64,000 nt of DNA from a virus. The stretch covers positions 1 through 64,000 of IMG/VR virus record IMGVR_UViG_3300047388_000107; one strand, given 5' to 3'. Both the position numbers and the translations under genes were made by a program. The notes beneath the pieces are model-generated. The model made no database searches. It was not told the origin of the DNA and saw only the letters and a program-made list of their open reading frames with translations. Shown here piece after piece: positions 18,430 through 27,397 of the stretch; position 1 is the stretch's first letter; each line of letters begins with the position of its first letter.

Positions 18430-19973
18430 ACTACCCTTGGGACATTCCTGACAAGCGGACCGAGATCAACCGTAAGCTCTGTGATTTTGAATGGTACCGC
18501 GAAAGGTATCTCTACATCCGTCCCCGAGAAGGTGGAGCGCGGAAGCTGTTCCACATCAACGCTGCCCAAACCGTCTTGAACAACCGGCTGAAGGCGGAAC
18601 TGAAAGAACACGGGAACCTGCGCTCGCTGGTTCCCAAAGCGCGGCGGATGGGCGTCAGCACCTATATCAGCGGACGGTTCTTCCACAAGACCATCACCCA
18701 GAGGGGCCGCAGAGCCCACGTGGTGGCCCACAGGAACGACAGTGCCTCCAACATCCACAAGGAAGTCAAAGAGTTCTATGCGGGCCTCCCAGAGCCTTTG
18801 CGGCCCTCTCTGGGAGCATCCAATGCTCGCGAACTGCTGTTCGACAAGCTGCAATCCACTTACAAGGTGTCATCTGCAGAAGGTGGCGATATCGGACGGT
18901 CCGACGACACACATCTGCTGCACATGTCGGAAGCCGCCTTCTTTGACAATTCGGAAGACTTGTCATCCGGTCTGATGAAAACCGTGCTGGATATCCCCGG
19001 CACCGAGATCATCATGGAGAGCACCGGCAACGGCGCTTCCGGCATGTTTTTTGACATGTGCGAACAGGCGCATCGCGACAAAAATAAGGGTCTCTGGCGG
19101 CTGCACTTCCTCGCGTGGCACATCATGCCGGAATACGTTCACGAACCGCCAACAGGTTGGGAATGCCCGCGCGAATTTGTTGACTACGGAAAGTTACACG
19201 GTCTGACCCTTGCCCAAATTTACTGGTATTACCGCGAGAATTATACGCTTGCTACGATGAACGGCGGCACGCCGGACAGCATTCACCGGTTAACCAAGCA
19301 GGAATTTCCGGCGAGCTATGCTGAATGCTTCATGACCGACAGCACGCTGGATTTCTTTCCAGCGTCGTTGGTGCAGCAGGCGATGTTGTCGAAGGTTGAG
19401 CCGACCGTCGGCGCGCTCAAGATTATATCGGTTGATCCGGCAGGAGATGGTAGCGATGACCCATGGGTCTGCGACAGACAAGGTTGTGTCATTGGCAAGC
19501 GCATCTGGGGGGCCATCAAATCCAAGGACCAGAACGTACAGGCCGATTGGCTGGTTAGTTCTTTTCGCCGTTTTGGCATGGATGCCATTCTTATTGATAG
19601 CGGTGGGCTTGGAAAGGGTCTGGTTGATGCTTGCAGGCTACGAATGCGTAATCAGGCCGACCGGGTTGTAGCCATCAATTTTGGCAGCGGTGCCAACAAC
19701 GCCGTGCAGTTCGGCAACAAGCGAGCTGAACTGCATTTCAAATTTCAAATGTGGTTGCAGGGTCAAGTCAGAATGCCGAATGACAAGCTGCTGCAAGAAC
19801 AGTGCGCAGCTTACAAGTGGGGGACCGGTGGTTGCCGCCGCGACGAACTGGCGCGGCTGTTCATGACACCGAAGGAAAAAATCCGGATGGAAATCGGCCG
19901 GTCCCCCGACATGCTTGATGCGATAGCAAACAGCTTCGGCATTAACGATTATGCGTTGCAGCCTACTTCTTAG
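18426..19973 (+). CDS. terL: Terminase large subunit
   Basis: 515 residues; the ATG at 18426 overlaps the previous stop (ATGA), preferred over an upstream in-frame ATG. This is the DNA-packaging motor. The ATPase Walker A-like KARRMGVST is at about residue 71, followed by a Walker B-like hydrophobic strand and Glu (LLHMSEAAFF, about 162) and the coupling motif ESTGNG. The RNase H-like nuclease Asp residues lie in ISVDPAGDGSD (about 336), LIDSGG (about 389) and DMLDAIA (about 496). Length is normal. No small terminase was recognised nearby. The 3' end overlaps a convergent gene by 11 bases. Confidence 0.92.
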   Translation: MNYPWDIPDKRTEINRKLCDFEWYRERYLYIRPREGGARKLFHINAAQTVLNNRLKAELKEHGNLRSLVPKARRMGVSTYISGRFFHKTITQRGRRAHVVAHRNDSASNIHKEVKEFYAGLPEPLRPSLGASNARELLFDKLQSTYKVSSAEGGDIGRSDDTHLLHMSEAAFFDNSEDLSSGLMKTVLDIPGTEIIMESTGNGASGMFFDMCEQAHRDKNKGLWRLHFLAWHIMPEYVHEPPTGWECPREFVDYGKLHGLTLAQIYWYYRENYTLATMNGGTPDSIHRLTKQEFPASYAECFMTDSTLDFFPASLVQQAMLSKVEPTVGALKIISVDPAGDGSDDPWVCDRQGCVIGKRIWGAIKSKDQNVQADWLVSSFRRFGMDAILIDSGGLGKGLVDACRLRMRNQADRVVAINFGSGANNAVQFGNKRAELHFKFQMWLQGQVRMPNDKLLQEQCAAYKWGTGGCRRDELARLFMTPKEKIRMEIGRSPDMLDAIANSFGINDYALQPTS

Positions 19974-20541
19974 ATGGCGTCGGTACTGGTGCAGACGGCA
20001 CAATCACGCCGATAGTCTGCCAGCCGTTGTCCGGCGTCCAGACCGCTTTCCACGCGACTTTGCCGGGCGCTTCTGGAGGAGCGGTGCTGTCCGGTGGGAC
20101 GGCAATCGGCGGGCGCGCGCCGGGACCACCACCCCAGATGTAGATCGGTCCCCAACCGCCTTCCGTGTCCGGTGGCAGTACGATGGGGTGCGAGGGCTGC
20201 GGCAGATCACCGGGTAGCGTGTGGTCCGGCTTCGGCGGCGTACCAGTTGGCGGCGTACTTCCTGCAGGAGGCATCGCAATCGGATGCTCCGGATGTGGCT
20301 GTTCACCGGGCAGTCCTTGATCGGGATGGACGGGTGCACCGGGTGGCAGCGGAAAGAAGATCGGATGTTCCGGATGCGGCAATTCACCGGGTAGCGTGTG
20401 ATCGGGCCTTGGCGGTTGTCCACCGGGCTGTCCACCGCTGGGTGGCGTCGGTCCCGGCGACGGACGCGGCGGCGCTGATGCTGAACTCAGCGGCATAATC
20501 AGCGCAGTGTAGACGACTGGTCCTTGGGTCTTATCGGCCAT
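19963..20541 (-). CDS. Proline-rich repeat protein
   Basis: 192 residues with about four imperfect repeats of the type PDHTLPGELPHPEHPI, followed by a more ordered C-terminus (KVAWKAVWTPDNGWQTIG). Similar Pro/His repeat proteins occur in many phages of proteobacteria without known function. The extended, rigid repeat suggests a spacer or surface protein. It is the last gene of the leftward head/lysis block. Confidence 0.6.
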   Translation of the reverse strand: MADKTQGPVVYTALIMPLSSASAPPRPSPGPTPPSGGQPGGQPPRPDHTLPGELPHPEHPIFFPLPPGAPVHPDQGLPGEQPHPEHPIAMPPAGSTPPTGTPPKPDHTLPGDLPQPSHPIVLPPDTEGGWGPIYIWGGGPGARPPIAVPPDSTAPPEAPGKVAWKAVWTPDNGWQTIGVIVPSAPVPTPSKK

Positions 20542-20554
20542 GCTCTTCTCCCTG

Positions 20555-20734
20555 TTAATACGGTCGGATCGTAAGTTTACTCTTACCTTTTTTTGGTGGT
20601 TCGTCCACGTCCAGCATGTCAGCTTTCACTTCATGCATCCGGCTTTTTAGGCTGTGTCTAGCAGCAAGTTTGCGATGGTCATCAGCGGTCATGCTTTTTG
20701 GTTTTGCGGTAGGTTTGACTGGTTTTTTGCTCAT
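20555..20734 (-). CDS. Small basic protein, 59 aa
   Basis: Starts MSKKPVKPTAKPKSMTADDH and ends KSKLTIRPY. GGAGG is well placed before the ATG and the start overlaps the upstream stop (ATGA). The KPKSMTADDHRKLAARHS segment resembles small phage proteins of unknown function found near head genes. Confidence 0.6.
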   Translation of the reverse strand: MSKKPVKPTAKPKSMTADDHRKLAARHSLKSRMHEVKADMLDVDEPPKKGKSKLTIRPY

Positions 20735-21309
20735 ACTTTTATCCTCCAGCCTGCACCTGAAAATTGACCTTTGGTAATCCCGGCGTTGTTAGTAACTTCG
20801 GTGTCTGCATACTTGGAATTGAATTGCCTGTTACGCGGGTCCAGACCAGCGTACATGTCATGCAGTCTCTGACGTTTCAGCTTGTCGTAGGCCCACGTAA
20901 TGCGAACATCGCGTTCCATCAGAATGGGCCGTCTGATTTTTCCTTCCTTGCTGACACCGGCAACCTTGCCTTCGAACAAGGCCAGCAAACGCGGATTGGT
21001 CGTTGGTTTCCAGTGATACCGCATGGCTTCTGCCAATTCTTGCACATCATCGTTGATGATGTGAAACGACAAATTTGAATATTTTTCTCGATCCGGAATG
21101 TAGAGCGGCAGAGGCCGGTCCAGCGTCAGGTTGGCAACGATATCCTTGATCTCCTGTTCGTCCGGAGTGTCTTGCAACGCAGCCATGGCGTCGCCAGCTT
21201 CTGGTGCTTCCGGAATATCTGCAGGCGGGTTCGGAACAAGGTTCTCGGGAAGGCCGGTGTTCATGCTTCCGGACGGAACGAACGGATTGAATGGCGGTGT
21301 TTCGGGCAT
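20731..21309 (-). CDS. Hypothetical protein, 192 aa
   Basis: Function not recognised. A Pro-rich, acidic N-terminal third (NPPADIPEAPEAGDAMAALQ) precedes an ordered, charged C-terminal region (LLALFEGKVAGVSKEGKIRR). It lies between lysis genes and the proline-rich protein in the leftward block. No membrane segment or catalytic motif is seen. Confidence 0.5.
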   Translation of the reverse strand: MPETPPFNPFVPSGSMNTGLPENLVPNPPADIPEAPEAGDAMAALQDTPDEQEIKDIVANLTLDRPLPLYIPDREKYSNLSFHIINDDVQELAEAMRYHWKPTTNPRLLALFEGKVAGVSKEGKIRRPILMERDVRITWAYDKLKRQRLHDMYAGLDPRNRQFNSKYADTEVTNNAGITKGQFSGAGWRIKV

Positions 21310-21376
21310 CTAGCAACCTCGACAGATACTCGGTTTGTACGGCTCAGCTGGTGGCAACTCTTCTACTTGAGACTGC

Positions 21377-21589
21377 TTATCGAAAGGGATGTGGAACGCT
21401 TCCGCTCATGAAAGCAGTGATCGCGTAGATGATGATCAGAAGTAGGAAAATAAACCATATCCCCTGCACTAACCTCGCCGGGATCGGCGTGATGAAGGTA
21501 TTTACCCCGTAGATGATAAGCCAGATAACCCCGGCGAGGACAATTGCTCCGATCAAAAGCCAAAGTAATGCGACTGCGATTGCGGCCAT
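21377..21589 (-). CDS. Putative holin, two transmembrane segments
   Basis: 70 residues with two strong membrane helices (VALLWLLIGAIVLAGVIWLI and WFIFLLLIIIYAITAF) and a short basic tail. It starts at the stop of the GH25 endolysin (TAATG overlap). Size, topology and coupling to the endolysin gene fit a holin that forms the inner-membrane lesion (inference). Confidence 0.75.
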   Translation of the reverse strand: MAAIAVALLWLLIGAIVLAGVIWLIIYGVNTFITPIPARLVQGIWFIFLLLIIIYAITAFMSGSVPHPFR

Positions 21590-22296
21590 TATGTCACTAC
21601 CTTGCCGTTGATGCTGATGGTTACGTCACCGATGACCGTAATGTCGATTTGCGCGGGTACTGGTTTTGGCTTGGGCGGTTTGACCGATCCAGCCGGACTG
21701 ATCCACGCCAGCAGCTCGTCGTCGGTTCCGTCGAAACGATTGAGATCGACCAGACTGCCGTCGATGCCGTTGACTGTGCCGCTTTCCGAATACTGCCACA
21801 GCGCCCAATGGGAGTAGGTTTCAGTTGACCATGTTGGCGTGCCAGAGGTGTACTGTGCCAGCCACAGGTCGGTGTTTTTGGCCAGCAATTCGTCGTGGCT
21901 CGAAAGCTGTTCTTTCAGCAAATGCCCGCTATAGACCGTGATCTGCAAACCACGCGGATCGTCCAGCAGCGTTTGTACCGCTTCGTGCAAATCATCGAGG
22001 CTACAGCCATCTTCTTCGTAATCGATTACTACCCGCTCGCCCGGCACCGGGTCGATGGTTTTCAAATAAAAATCCATCTGGTTGCTTGCATTGCCGGGCT
22101 TGATCCAGTGATAGGTACAGCATTTGATCCCGGCCTTGATTGCGTTGCTGATATTTTTGGCGCGGTTCGGATCGACATAGCTCGAACCTTCGGTCGCCTT
22201 GTGGATCATGGCGATGACGCCAGCAGCACGAACTTCAGTGAAGTTGGGAAAATTTTGCCAATGACTGATATCGATGCATTTTACGACTTCACTCAT
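21589..22296 (-). CDS. GH25 muramidase endolysin
   Basis: 235 residues. The GH25 lysozyme fold is marked by CIDISHWQ at the start (Asp 9) and VIDYEEDG (Asp 92, Glu 94), which supply the acidic active-site residues, plus LWLAQYTSGTP and WALWQYSESGTVNGI near the end. It cuts the peptidoglycan glycan backbone. No signal peptide, so holin-dependent release is expected. It is closely related to the phage B endolysin at 54913-55650, including the short C-terminal IDITVIGDVTISING tail. Confidence 0.9.
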   Translation of the reverse strand: MSEVVKCIDISHWQNFPNFTEVRAAGVIAMIHKATEGSSYVDPNRAKNISNAIKAGIKCCTYHWIKPGNASNQMDFYLKTIDPVPGERVVIDYEEDGCSLDDLHEAVQTLLDDPRGLQITVYSGHLLKEQLSSHDELLAKNTDLWLAQYTSGTPTWSTETYSHWALWQYSESGTVNGIDGSLVDLNRFDGTDDELLAWISPAGSVKPPKPKPVPAQIDITVIGDVTISINGKVVT

Positions 22297-22526
22297 TTGC
22301 CTGCATCCTCCAGTAGTTTCTGCACATCATCGCAGTGTTCAGGCACGGTGATAATTTTACCATCGGTCAGGCTGATGATGCAGCGCACGTCATCGGTGTA
22401 GAACTTGTTCGGTTGGTCGTCTTTAGCCGCTCTCAAGCTAGTGACTTGCTTTGGATTAATGACAACCTCATGCCCGTCAAGAGTGTGCAGCACGATCAGG
22501 CGCAGCACGATTTCCACAACGGTCAT
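22293..22526 (-). CDS. Hypothetical protein, 77 aa
   Basis: Function not recognised. Contains LHTLDGHEVVINPKQVTSLR and a C-terminal ITVPEHCDDVQKLLEDAG, a pattern common in small proteins that sense or bind ligands in bacterial and phage genomes. Both ends overlap neighbours by ATGA, so it is translationally coupled to the endolysin. Confidence 0.55.
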   Translation of the reverse strand: MTVVEIVLRLIVLHTLDGHEVVINPKQVTSLRAAKDDQPNKFYTDDVRCIISLTDGKIITVPEHCDDVQKLLEDAGK

Positions 22527-23155
22527 TTCTTGCCCTTCGTCCTTTGATCTGCTGCATAGGCCGTGCTTAACGCAGTCTCGATATACTTCTGACGTTGTTC
22601 CTTGGTAGCATTGCGCGTGAACTTGTCGGCTGAAGCCCTGATGATATCAGCAGTTTCTTTCGGTGCATCCGACAGCTTCAACCATGGTCCGCTGGATGAC
22701 CGGCGTGGGATCGCGCGTGCTGCATTGTCGGATGGCGCATCAGTCTTTTTGCGCGCAGCTTTCTTGGGTTCAGCTTCCGGATCGTCGTTTGCTTCTTCTT
22801 CTTCTTCTTCATCTTTGGGATTGAACTCGTCTTCAACGGCTTTGATAAGTTCATCCGCAAATTCTTCTGCGCTCTTGAAAGCTGTCGGTTCCATGTTCTT
22901 GCCAAACTCCACTGCTTTGGCTGACCGGCGCGGGTCTACGCCAAACCACGGTGCTTTGGTTTTCAGAACATCGCGGATATCGGTATTGGTGAATGCCGGT
23001 GTGGTTTTCTTGGCTTCTGTGATCGCCAATTCCGAAAGTTGCCGCGTAGCATTTCTGGCGGCATTGATATCGCCAACCTGCACGGCGCTGTCGAGCGCAT
23101 GAACCAAGCTGTTTCGTTGCTGTTGGCGTATCAGGATTTCAACATCGTCAGCCAT
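22523..23155 (-). CDS. Putative scaffolding protein
   Basis: 210 residues, highly charged and helical, with a long acidic run (NPKDEEEEEEANDDPEAE), a basic linker and a helical C-terminus. Composition, length and a position just after the portal in the same operon fit a head scaffolding protein. No sequence motif proves it. Immediately downstream of the 23158 gene. Confidence 0.5.
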   Translation of the reverse strand: MADDVEILIRQQQRNSLVHALDSAVQVGDINAARNATRQLSELAITEAKKTTPAFTNTDIRDVLKTKAPWFGVDPRRSAKAVEFGKNMEPTAFKSAEEFADELIKAVEDEFNPKDEEEEEEANDDPEAEPKKAARKKTDAPSDNAARAIPRRSSSGPWLKLSDAPKETADIIRASADKFTRNATKEQRQKYIETALSTAYAADQRTKGKK

Positions 23156-23157
23156 GG

Positions 23158-23643
23158 CTAGCTCCCGTATACTACTCGCTCGCGAACACCGACATCGGGC
23201 TCAAGATCAGGCTGCCTCATGTTATGAAGATCGCCGTCAACAATTCCTTCGTCGGTCCATTCCAACGTAGCTGGATCAGGCATGTCTGCTGCTGGATAGA
23301 CTTTGATTACGTCGTTGAAAGTGGAGATATAGCGCCAGCCTCCAATCGTATTCAGGATACCTTTGCCAGCTTGAAAGAAAGTACCAGCGCCCCAGCGGAT
23401 CAGCACCCAATCGCCAATCTCGGCAGTCTGATCTGTAAATCCTTCCCGGCCCTTATAGGCAAATGCCAGCGGTCCTTTTTGCCGGATGATCCCGGCTTGT
23501 ACGCTGGATGAATTAATCTCGCGCGCGATATCGGGTATCCAAATGCTTCGTACTTTGCTTGGCGGATACGGAATTTGAATGGTGATGTAGTCGCGACACG
23601 GCGTACCTTTGTCATGCGGGATATCAAAGCCATATATACTCAA
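23158..23643 (-). CDS. Hypothetical head-region protein, possible GroES-like fold
   Basis: 161 residues. The central part (SVQAGIIRQKGPLAFAYKG, then AEIGDWVLIRWGAG) has the spacing of a GroES/Cpn10-like beta-barrel (anti-clash loop, then VGD-like turn), and phages of this kind sometimes carry such genes beside the portal. The similarity is weak and the mobile loop is not clear, so a plain structural protein is equally possible. Overlaps the portal stop. Confidence 0.4.
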   Translation of the reverse strand: MSIYGFDIPHDKGTPCRDYITIQIPYPPSKVRSIWIPDIAREINSSSVQAGIIRQKGPLAFAYKGREGFTDQTAEIGDWVLIRWGAGTFFQAGKGILNTIGGWRYISTFNDVIKVYPAADMPDPATLEWTDEGIVDGDLHNMRQPDLEPDVGVRERVVYGS

Positions 23644-25661
23644 GGTTGTGCTCCTATTGGTGCTCCTTGCGAAGCTCCTCCATTAACTGGTCTGGGGGCA
23701 GGTCCAACAATTGGCATACCCACTGGTAGGCTACCGCCTTGCCCTGCTGGATTTGGTCTACCGGGCGGCCCGATAGGAACTCCCCCATTAGCCGGTCCCG
23801 GCGTTGGTCCAAAACCTGCTTGAGGCGGTGCGTTAGGGGGTGTCCCAGCCATTCCGTCGCTTGGTGCTCCAAGACTACTGGCGTCATTGTTCAACTGCTC
23901 CATCGTCATCTCAAGCTGTCTGATTTTCATCTGCATCAAGTCAACATTACCGGGAGCTTGTGCTGCTTGTGACAGTGCCAGTATTGCTTGCGAGAATTGC
24001 AATGCTGCGCTTGCATTTGCCTTGATACGGTTGGTCCGTTCTTTTTCCAAATCCAGCATCATCTGGCTCTTTTCTAGTGGCGATGCTTCCGGTTTTGGCG
24101 GGGGTGGTGCAATCAGCTTGTCTGGATTTGGAAAGCGCATGGTCTGCGCAAAGCGAAGCGCGACTTCATGCGGATTGAATACCATTGGGAATTGCAACAT
24201 GTCATGATAGGCTTGCGCCGTGATACCGCGATGCAGTTCCGTCGCCATGTTCGGATCGGCAGTAATCTCGACAGGCGACTTGCCATCAATGCCGGGTGGC
24301 AAATGATCCGTAGCGTCAGCCATGCGGGCAAACGCACGTACCTCTTCCGTCATGCTGCCAATAATACGGCGATGAACCGCGCTGTGCTGTTGCGCGCCGT
24401 TGTCGATGATACCCTTGGCCAGCGTAGCAGTCATCGAAGCTGGCGCATTCTCCAGCAAGTTCAGGGTGCCAGCCAGACGGTCACCCATCGTCATCATCTT
24501 GTCGAGCGACTGAAACATTCCCGGCGTAACTTGCTTGCTGGGAAAAAACGAAATGACGTCGTTGATGGGACGACCGTCCGTATTGATCGACGTCAGACGA
24601 TTGCCTTTCATTTCGATCTTGTCGGGCAGACCGATGCCACCGGTTGCGGCAATGCCGCCGTTCTCGGATGCCAGCTTCGCAGTATCATCAATCGACGCCA
24701 GCAACCGGTCTGCAGTGTGTTCTGTCTTGCTGAGCAGCCAACCGAAACCGCGCGGAAAGAACGTGCCTTTGGCGTCCGGGATCATCTTGTAAGCGTAGTA
24801 GCGGCGAACCGGACGAAAAACTAAAAAGTCTTTGGTACTGACAATTGTTTTCTTGGTCCAGCGTGGAAGGCATTTAACGACGCAAGGTACGTCTCTAAGA
24901 TTTACAGTGACCGTGTATGGCTCTTCGTATTTATCATCGTCCATGTCCAGCCACATATCGATTTCGTAGAAATCATGTAGCTCTTGCGGATCGACATCAT
25001 CGAAGTTGGGTTCGTAGTCGATCCAGTGGCCCATTTCGATAGAGCGTTTAATCTCGTAGGGATACTTCTGGATTTTATGAGTAATGCGCGGCACGCGATC
25101 CAGCGACTTGGCGGTGTCGCTGATGATGACTTCGTTGACGTTGAGAAACGAACTGCGAAACTCACCCTCCTGCTCGTCAAACCAGCGCTTGCGCCAGCCC
25201 AGACCGGTCACACACATATGCAGGATCAAAGGGTCTGTATCGATCACCCAATCAGGATCGACAGTGCGTAGCTGTGAGCAAATCCAGTTGGCTAGAGCTT
25301 CGCCACCGGGTTCTGATGCCTTGACTAAATCCGGTTCTGAAAGCAGTGCGCCGACGATACGGGCGGTCGCTTGAATGCACGATGAGAGTGTCAGCGCCGT
25401 GGAAGGTATCGCGCTGTCTTCGCCACTACCAACCTGTTCGTTGTTCTGAGGCATTGATTGGTTGGCATCCTTGTCGATCTCGTCAAGGTAGCCGTTGGCT
25501 TTGCCAAGCCATTCCGCCATCGAGTTTTCGTCAAGTTTTACCAGTTCGATAACGTGGTCAGCGAGCGCGTGACATTCACTATCGTCAAGCCGTTCTGCAA
25601 GGTTGCCGATGTCTTCGGGTGCCTCCAGATCAAGCTTCAATTTAGGACTGTCGAACTGCAT
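23640..25661 (-). CDS. Portal protein
   Basis: 673 residues, the usual size for podovirus-type portals. The N-terminal half has the wing/stem style SIPSTALTLSSCIQATARIV and LILHMCVTGLGWRKRWFDEQ; later segments include FFPRGFGWLLSKTEHTADRL and LENAPASMTATLAKGIIDNG, both typical of P22/P23-45-like portals. The C-terminus is Pro/Gly-rich. AGAAGGA precedes the ATG. It faces away from the capsid gene across a divergent promoter, which is unusual because portal and capsid are normally co-directional. Confidence 0.85.
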   Translation of the reverse strand: MQFDSPKLKLDLEAPEDIGNLAERLDDSECHALADHVIELVKLDENSMAEWLGKANGYLDEIDKDANQSMPQNNEQVGSGEDSAIPSTALTLSSCIQATARIVGALLSEPDLVKASEPGGEALANWICSQLRTVDPDWVIDTDPLILHMCVTGLGWRKRWFDEQEGEFRSSFLNVNEVIISDTAKSLDRVPRITHKIQKYPYEIKRSIEMGHWIDYEPNFDDVDPQELHDFYEIDMWLDMDDDKYEEPYTVTVNLRDVPCVVKCLPRWTKKTIVSTKDFLVFRPVRRYYAYKMIPDAKGTFFPRGFGWLLSKTEHTADRLLASIDDTAKLASENGGIAATGGIGLPDKIEMKGNRLTSINTDGRPINDVISFFPSKQVTPGMFQSLDKMMTMGDRLAGTLNLLENAPASMTATLAKGIIDNGAQQHSAVHRRIIGSMTEEVRAFARMADATDHLPPGIDGKSPVEITADPNMATELHRGITAQAYHDMLQFPMVFNPHEVALRFAQTMRFPNPDKLIAPPPPKPEASPLEKSQMMLDLEKERTNRIKANASAALQFSQAILALSQAAQAPGNVDLMQMKIRQLEMTMEQLNNDASSLGAPSDGMAGTPPNAPPQAGFGPTPGPANGGVPIGPPGRPNPAGQGGSLPVGMPIVGPAPRPVNGGASQGAPIGAQP

Positions 25662-25677
25662 GGCGATCCTTCTGACC

Positions 25678-25760
25678 TAGTGTATACAATGTCAAGTACT
25701 ATTTTACAGAACTGCTGAAAATATGGTAGTGGTACCTTACAAGCCCGTTTGGGCTGACCC
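25678..25760. promoter_or_regulatory. Divergent portal/capsid control region
   Basis: Contains TAGTGTATACAAT (GTATAC at 25682-25687) followed by GTCAAGTACTATTTTA, the counterpart of the element at 7587-7612. A short hairpin AGCCC-GTTT-GGGCT lies in the capsid leader (about 25742-25755). The same TAGTGTATACAAT stands before the ejection gene at 31779. Promoter activity is inferred. Confidence 0.5.
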
Positions 25761-25775
25761 CCGGAGAACGCCCAA

Positions 25776-26702
25776 ATGCAAGTGATCGACAGGAGTTTGC
25801 AGCCCTCACAGTATTGGCCCGGCCTTCATGCCTTGTTCGGCATGGACTATGAGAGACTGGGTGCAATCTATACCAGCTTCTTCGATCAGAAAACTTCTGA
25901 AAAAGCATTCGAAGAATTCATGACGGAGCGCGCCGGTCTCGGCTTGGCAGTTCAGCAGCCAGAACTTGAACCGGTGCAATTCGATTTTCCCAACGAAGGC
26001 TATCGCACGCAGGTTACGCACGCCAGCTACGGACTTGGTGTTGCGATATCGCGCGAAGCCAAAGACGATAATCTCTATGAGGATGTTGCTTCGCGCATGA
26101 TGAAAGAGTTGGCGTACTCTGCGCGGCAGACCGAAGAGTACATCGCGCATGCCCCGCTACAAGTTGCTATTGATAACGTTAACGGCATTCGTGCTGACAA
26201 CGTACCTCTGGCTTCTGCTAGCCACCCCACCGCATCTGGTTTGCAGTCAAATCTCTTGGTTTCTGCCAACGTGTCGGAACTAGCATTTGAAAACGCAGTG
26301 ATCCAGATCGGCTACACCCGCAATGGTCGCGGCTTTCTCATTAACGTACTTCCGAAGTGCGTCATTCTTTCTCCGGAGAGCGGACCGGAAACCCGTCGCA
26401 TCTTGGGAAGCCCGCTGCAATGGAACGCGCAGACCAACAATATCAACGTGCTGCGCGCGACCGGCGCGCTGCCGGAAGTGATCGAGACGCCGTATCTGGT
26501 TTCGAAGGATGACTACTTCATCCAGACCAGCATTCAAAATCTGGATAACGGCGAGGGTTTTACGTTCTGGGAACGCTCCGGTCTCGAAACTCGCGAAGAC
26601 AGCAACTGGTCCAATCAGGCTTCGTTGATTGCGATCTGGTTCCGCTGCTCCGCGTCGATCATCGACTGGCGCTCCACCTACATGTCGCCGGGTGCTACTT
26701 GA
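25776..26702 (+). CDS. Major capsid protein
   Basis: 308 residues with the segment order of HK97-fold phage capsids of the Mu gpT-like class: an N-terminal arm (MDYERLGAIYTSFFDQKTSE), an E-loop region, then GYTRNGRGFLINVLPKCVIL and PYLVSKDDYFIQTSIQNLDN. A single well expressed gene with GGAGA before the ATG. It is the first gene rightward from the divergent region and is followed directly by a hairpin and an inserted HNH gene. The assignment rests on context and fold pattern rather than a unique motif. Confidence 0.75.
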   Translation: MQVIDRSLQPSQYWPGLHALFGMDYERLGAIYTSFFDQKTSEKAFEEFMTERAGLGLAVQQPELEPVQFDFPNEGYRTQVTHASYGLGVAISREAKDDNLYEDVASRMMKELAYSARQTEEYIAHAPLQVAIDNVNGIRADNVPLASASHPTASGLQSNLLVSANVSELAFENAVIQIGYTRNGRGFLINVLPKCVILSPESGPETRRILGSPLQWNAQTNNINVLRATGALPEVIETPYLVSKDDYFIQTSIQNLDNGEGFTFWERSGLETREDSNWSNQASLIAIWFRCSASIIDWRSTYMSPGAT

Positions 26703-26714
26703 CAGATGTGGTTC

Positions 26715-26733
26715 CGGTGTTTTAAAAACACCG
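26715..26733 (+). terminator. Hairpin after capsid gene
   Basis: CGGTGTTTT, one A, then AAAACACCG: a 9-bp symmetric stem 12 bases after the capsid stop. It could end or dampen transcription after the capsid gene. It abuts the ATG of the HNH gene (26735), which lacks a clear ribosome binding site, so it may also keep that gene silent from read-through mRNA (inference). Confidence 0.55.
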
Positions 26734-26734
26734 A

Positions 26735-27397
26735 ATGAGTAGAAAACCTAAAGTTGAAATGTGCGTTGGAAATACTTTCAACGCACTGACTGCTATCCGG
26801 TTCTCGCGCATCCGTGAAAGTCGAATACTGTGGCTATTTAGCTGTGAATGTGGCCGTACTAAAGAACTAGAAGCGAGCCGAGTAGCAAACGGAATTACTA
26901 AATCATGCGGCTGTAGAACAGGTAAGCTGCCAAAACCTCCAACAGATGTTACTGGTCAAAAATGGGGTCAGCTAACTGCGTTATCATTCTCACACAGAAG
27001 TTCTAGTAAGAACGCTTTGCAATACTGGACTTTTAAGTGTGATTGTGGAGGTAAAACAACTGAACCCCTCTATAAAGTACGTAATGGCTACGTTGGTAGC
27101 TGTGGATGCGTAGGGAAACGCGGTCTTCGTGAACGTGCGCGAGACTTAAAACGAGCTTATGATCTGTCAAACAATCAGTTAGATGATTTTTTAATTCGTC
27201 TTGAAGGTAGCTGTGAAATATGTGGTAGCAAGTGTGCGCAAAGTAAACGTTTATCTGTAGATCACTGTCACCGTACCAAAACTATTCGCGGAGCTATTTG
27301 TCAAAACTGTAATCGCTTATTGGGTTTAGCAAAAGATAGCTCTTTCTTGTTACGGTCTGCTGCTACCTACTTAGAACGGTACGAACATGCATCATGA
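26735..27397 (+). CDS. HNH endonuclease (endonuclease VII-like) with zinc-ribbon repeats
   Basis: 220 residues. Two N-terminal repeats with paired Cys (LWLFSCECGRTKEL to TKSCGC; FKCDCGGKT to GSCGC) resemble DNA-binding ribbons of free-standing homing-type nucleases. The C-terminus has the recombination endonuclease VII signature: CEICG, LSVDHCHRT, GAICQNCNRLLG. The DNA is visibly more AT-rich than its neighbours. It interrupts the capsid-to-neck gene order, overlaps the next gene by 11 bases and has no strong ribosome binding site. A selfish insertion is likely (inference). Confidence 0.8.
   Translation: MSRKPKVEMCVGNTFNALTAIRFSRIRESRILWLFSCECGRTKELEASRVANGITKSCGCRTGKLPKPPTDVTGQKWGQLTALSFSHRSSSKNALQYWTFKCDCGGKTTEPLYKVRNGYVGSCGCVGKRGLRERARDLKRAYDLSNNQLDDFLIRLEGSCEICGSKCAQSKRLSVDHCHRTKTIRGAICQNCNRLLGLAKDSSFLLRSAATYLERYEHAS

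Noticed and set aside
25676-25705. TTGACA in the portal upstream region as a -35 box
   Set aside because: No acceptable -10 lies 15-19 bases downstream; the GTATAC-type element is the better candidate.
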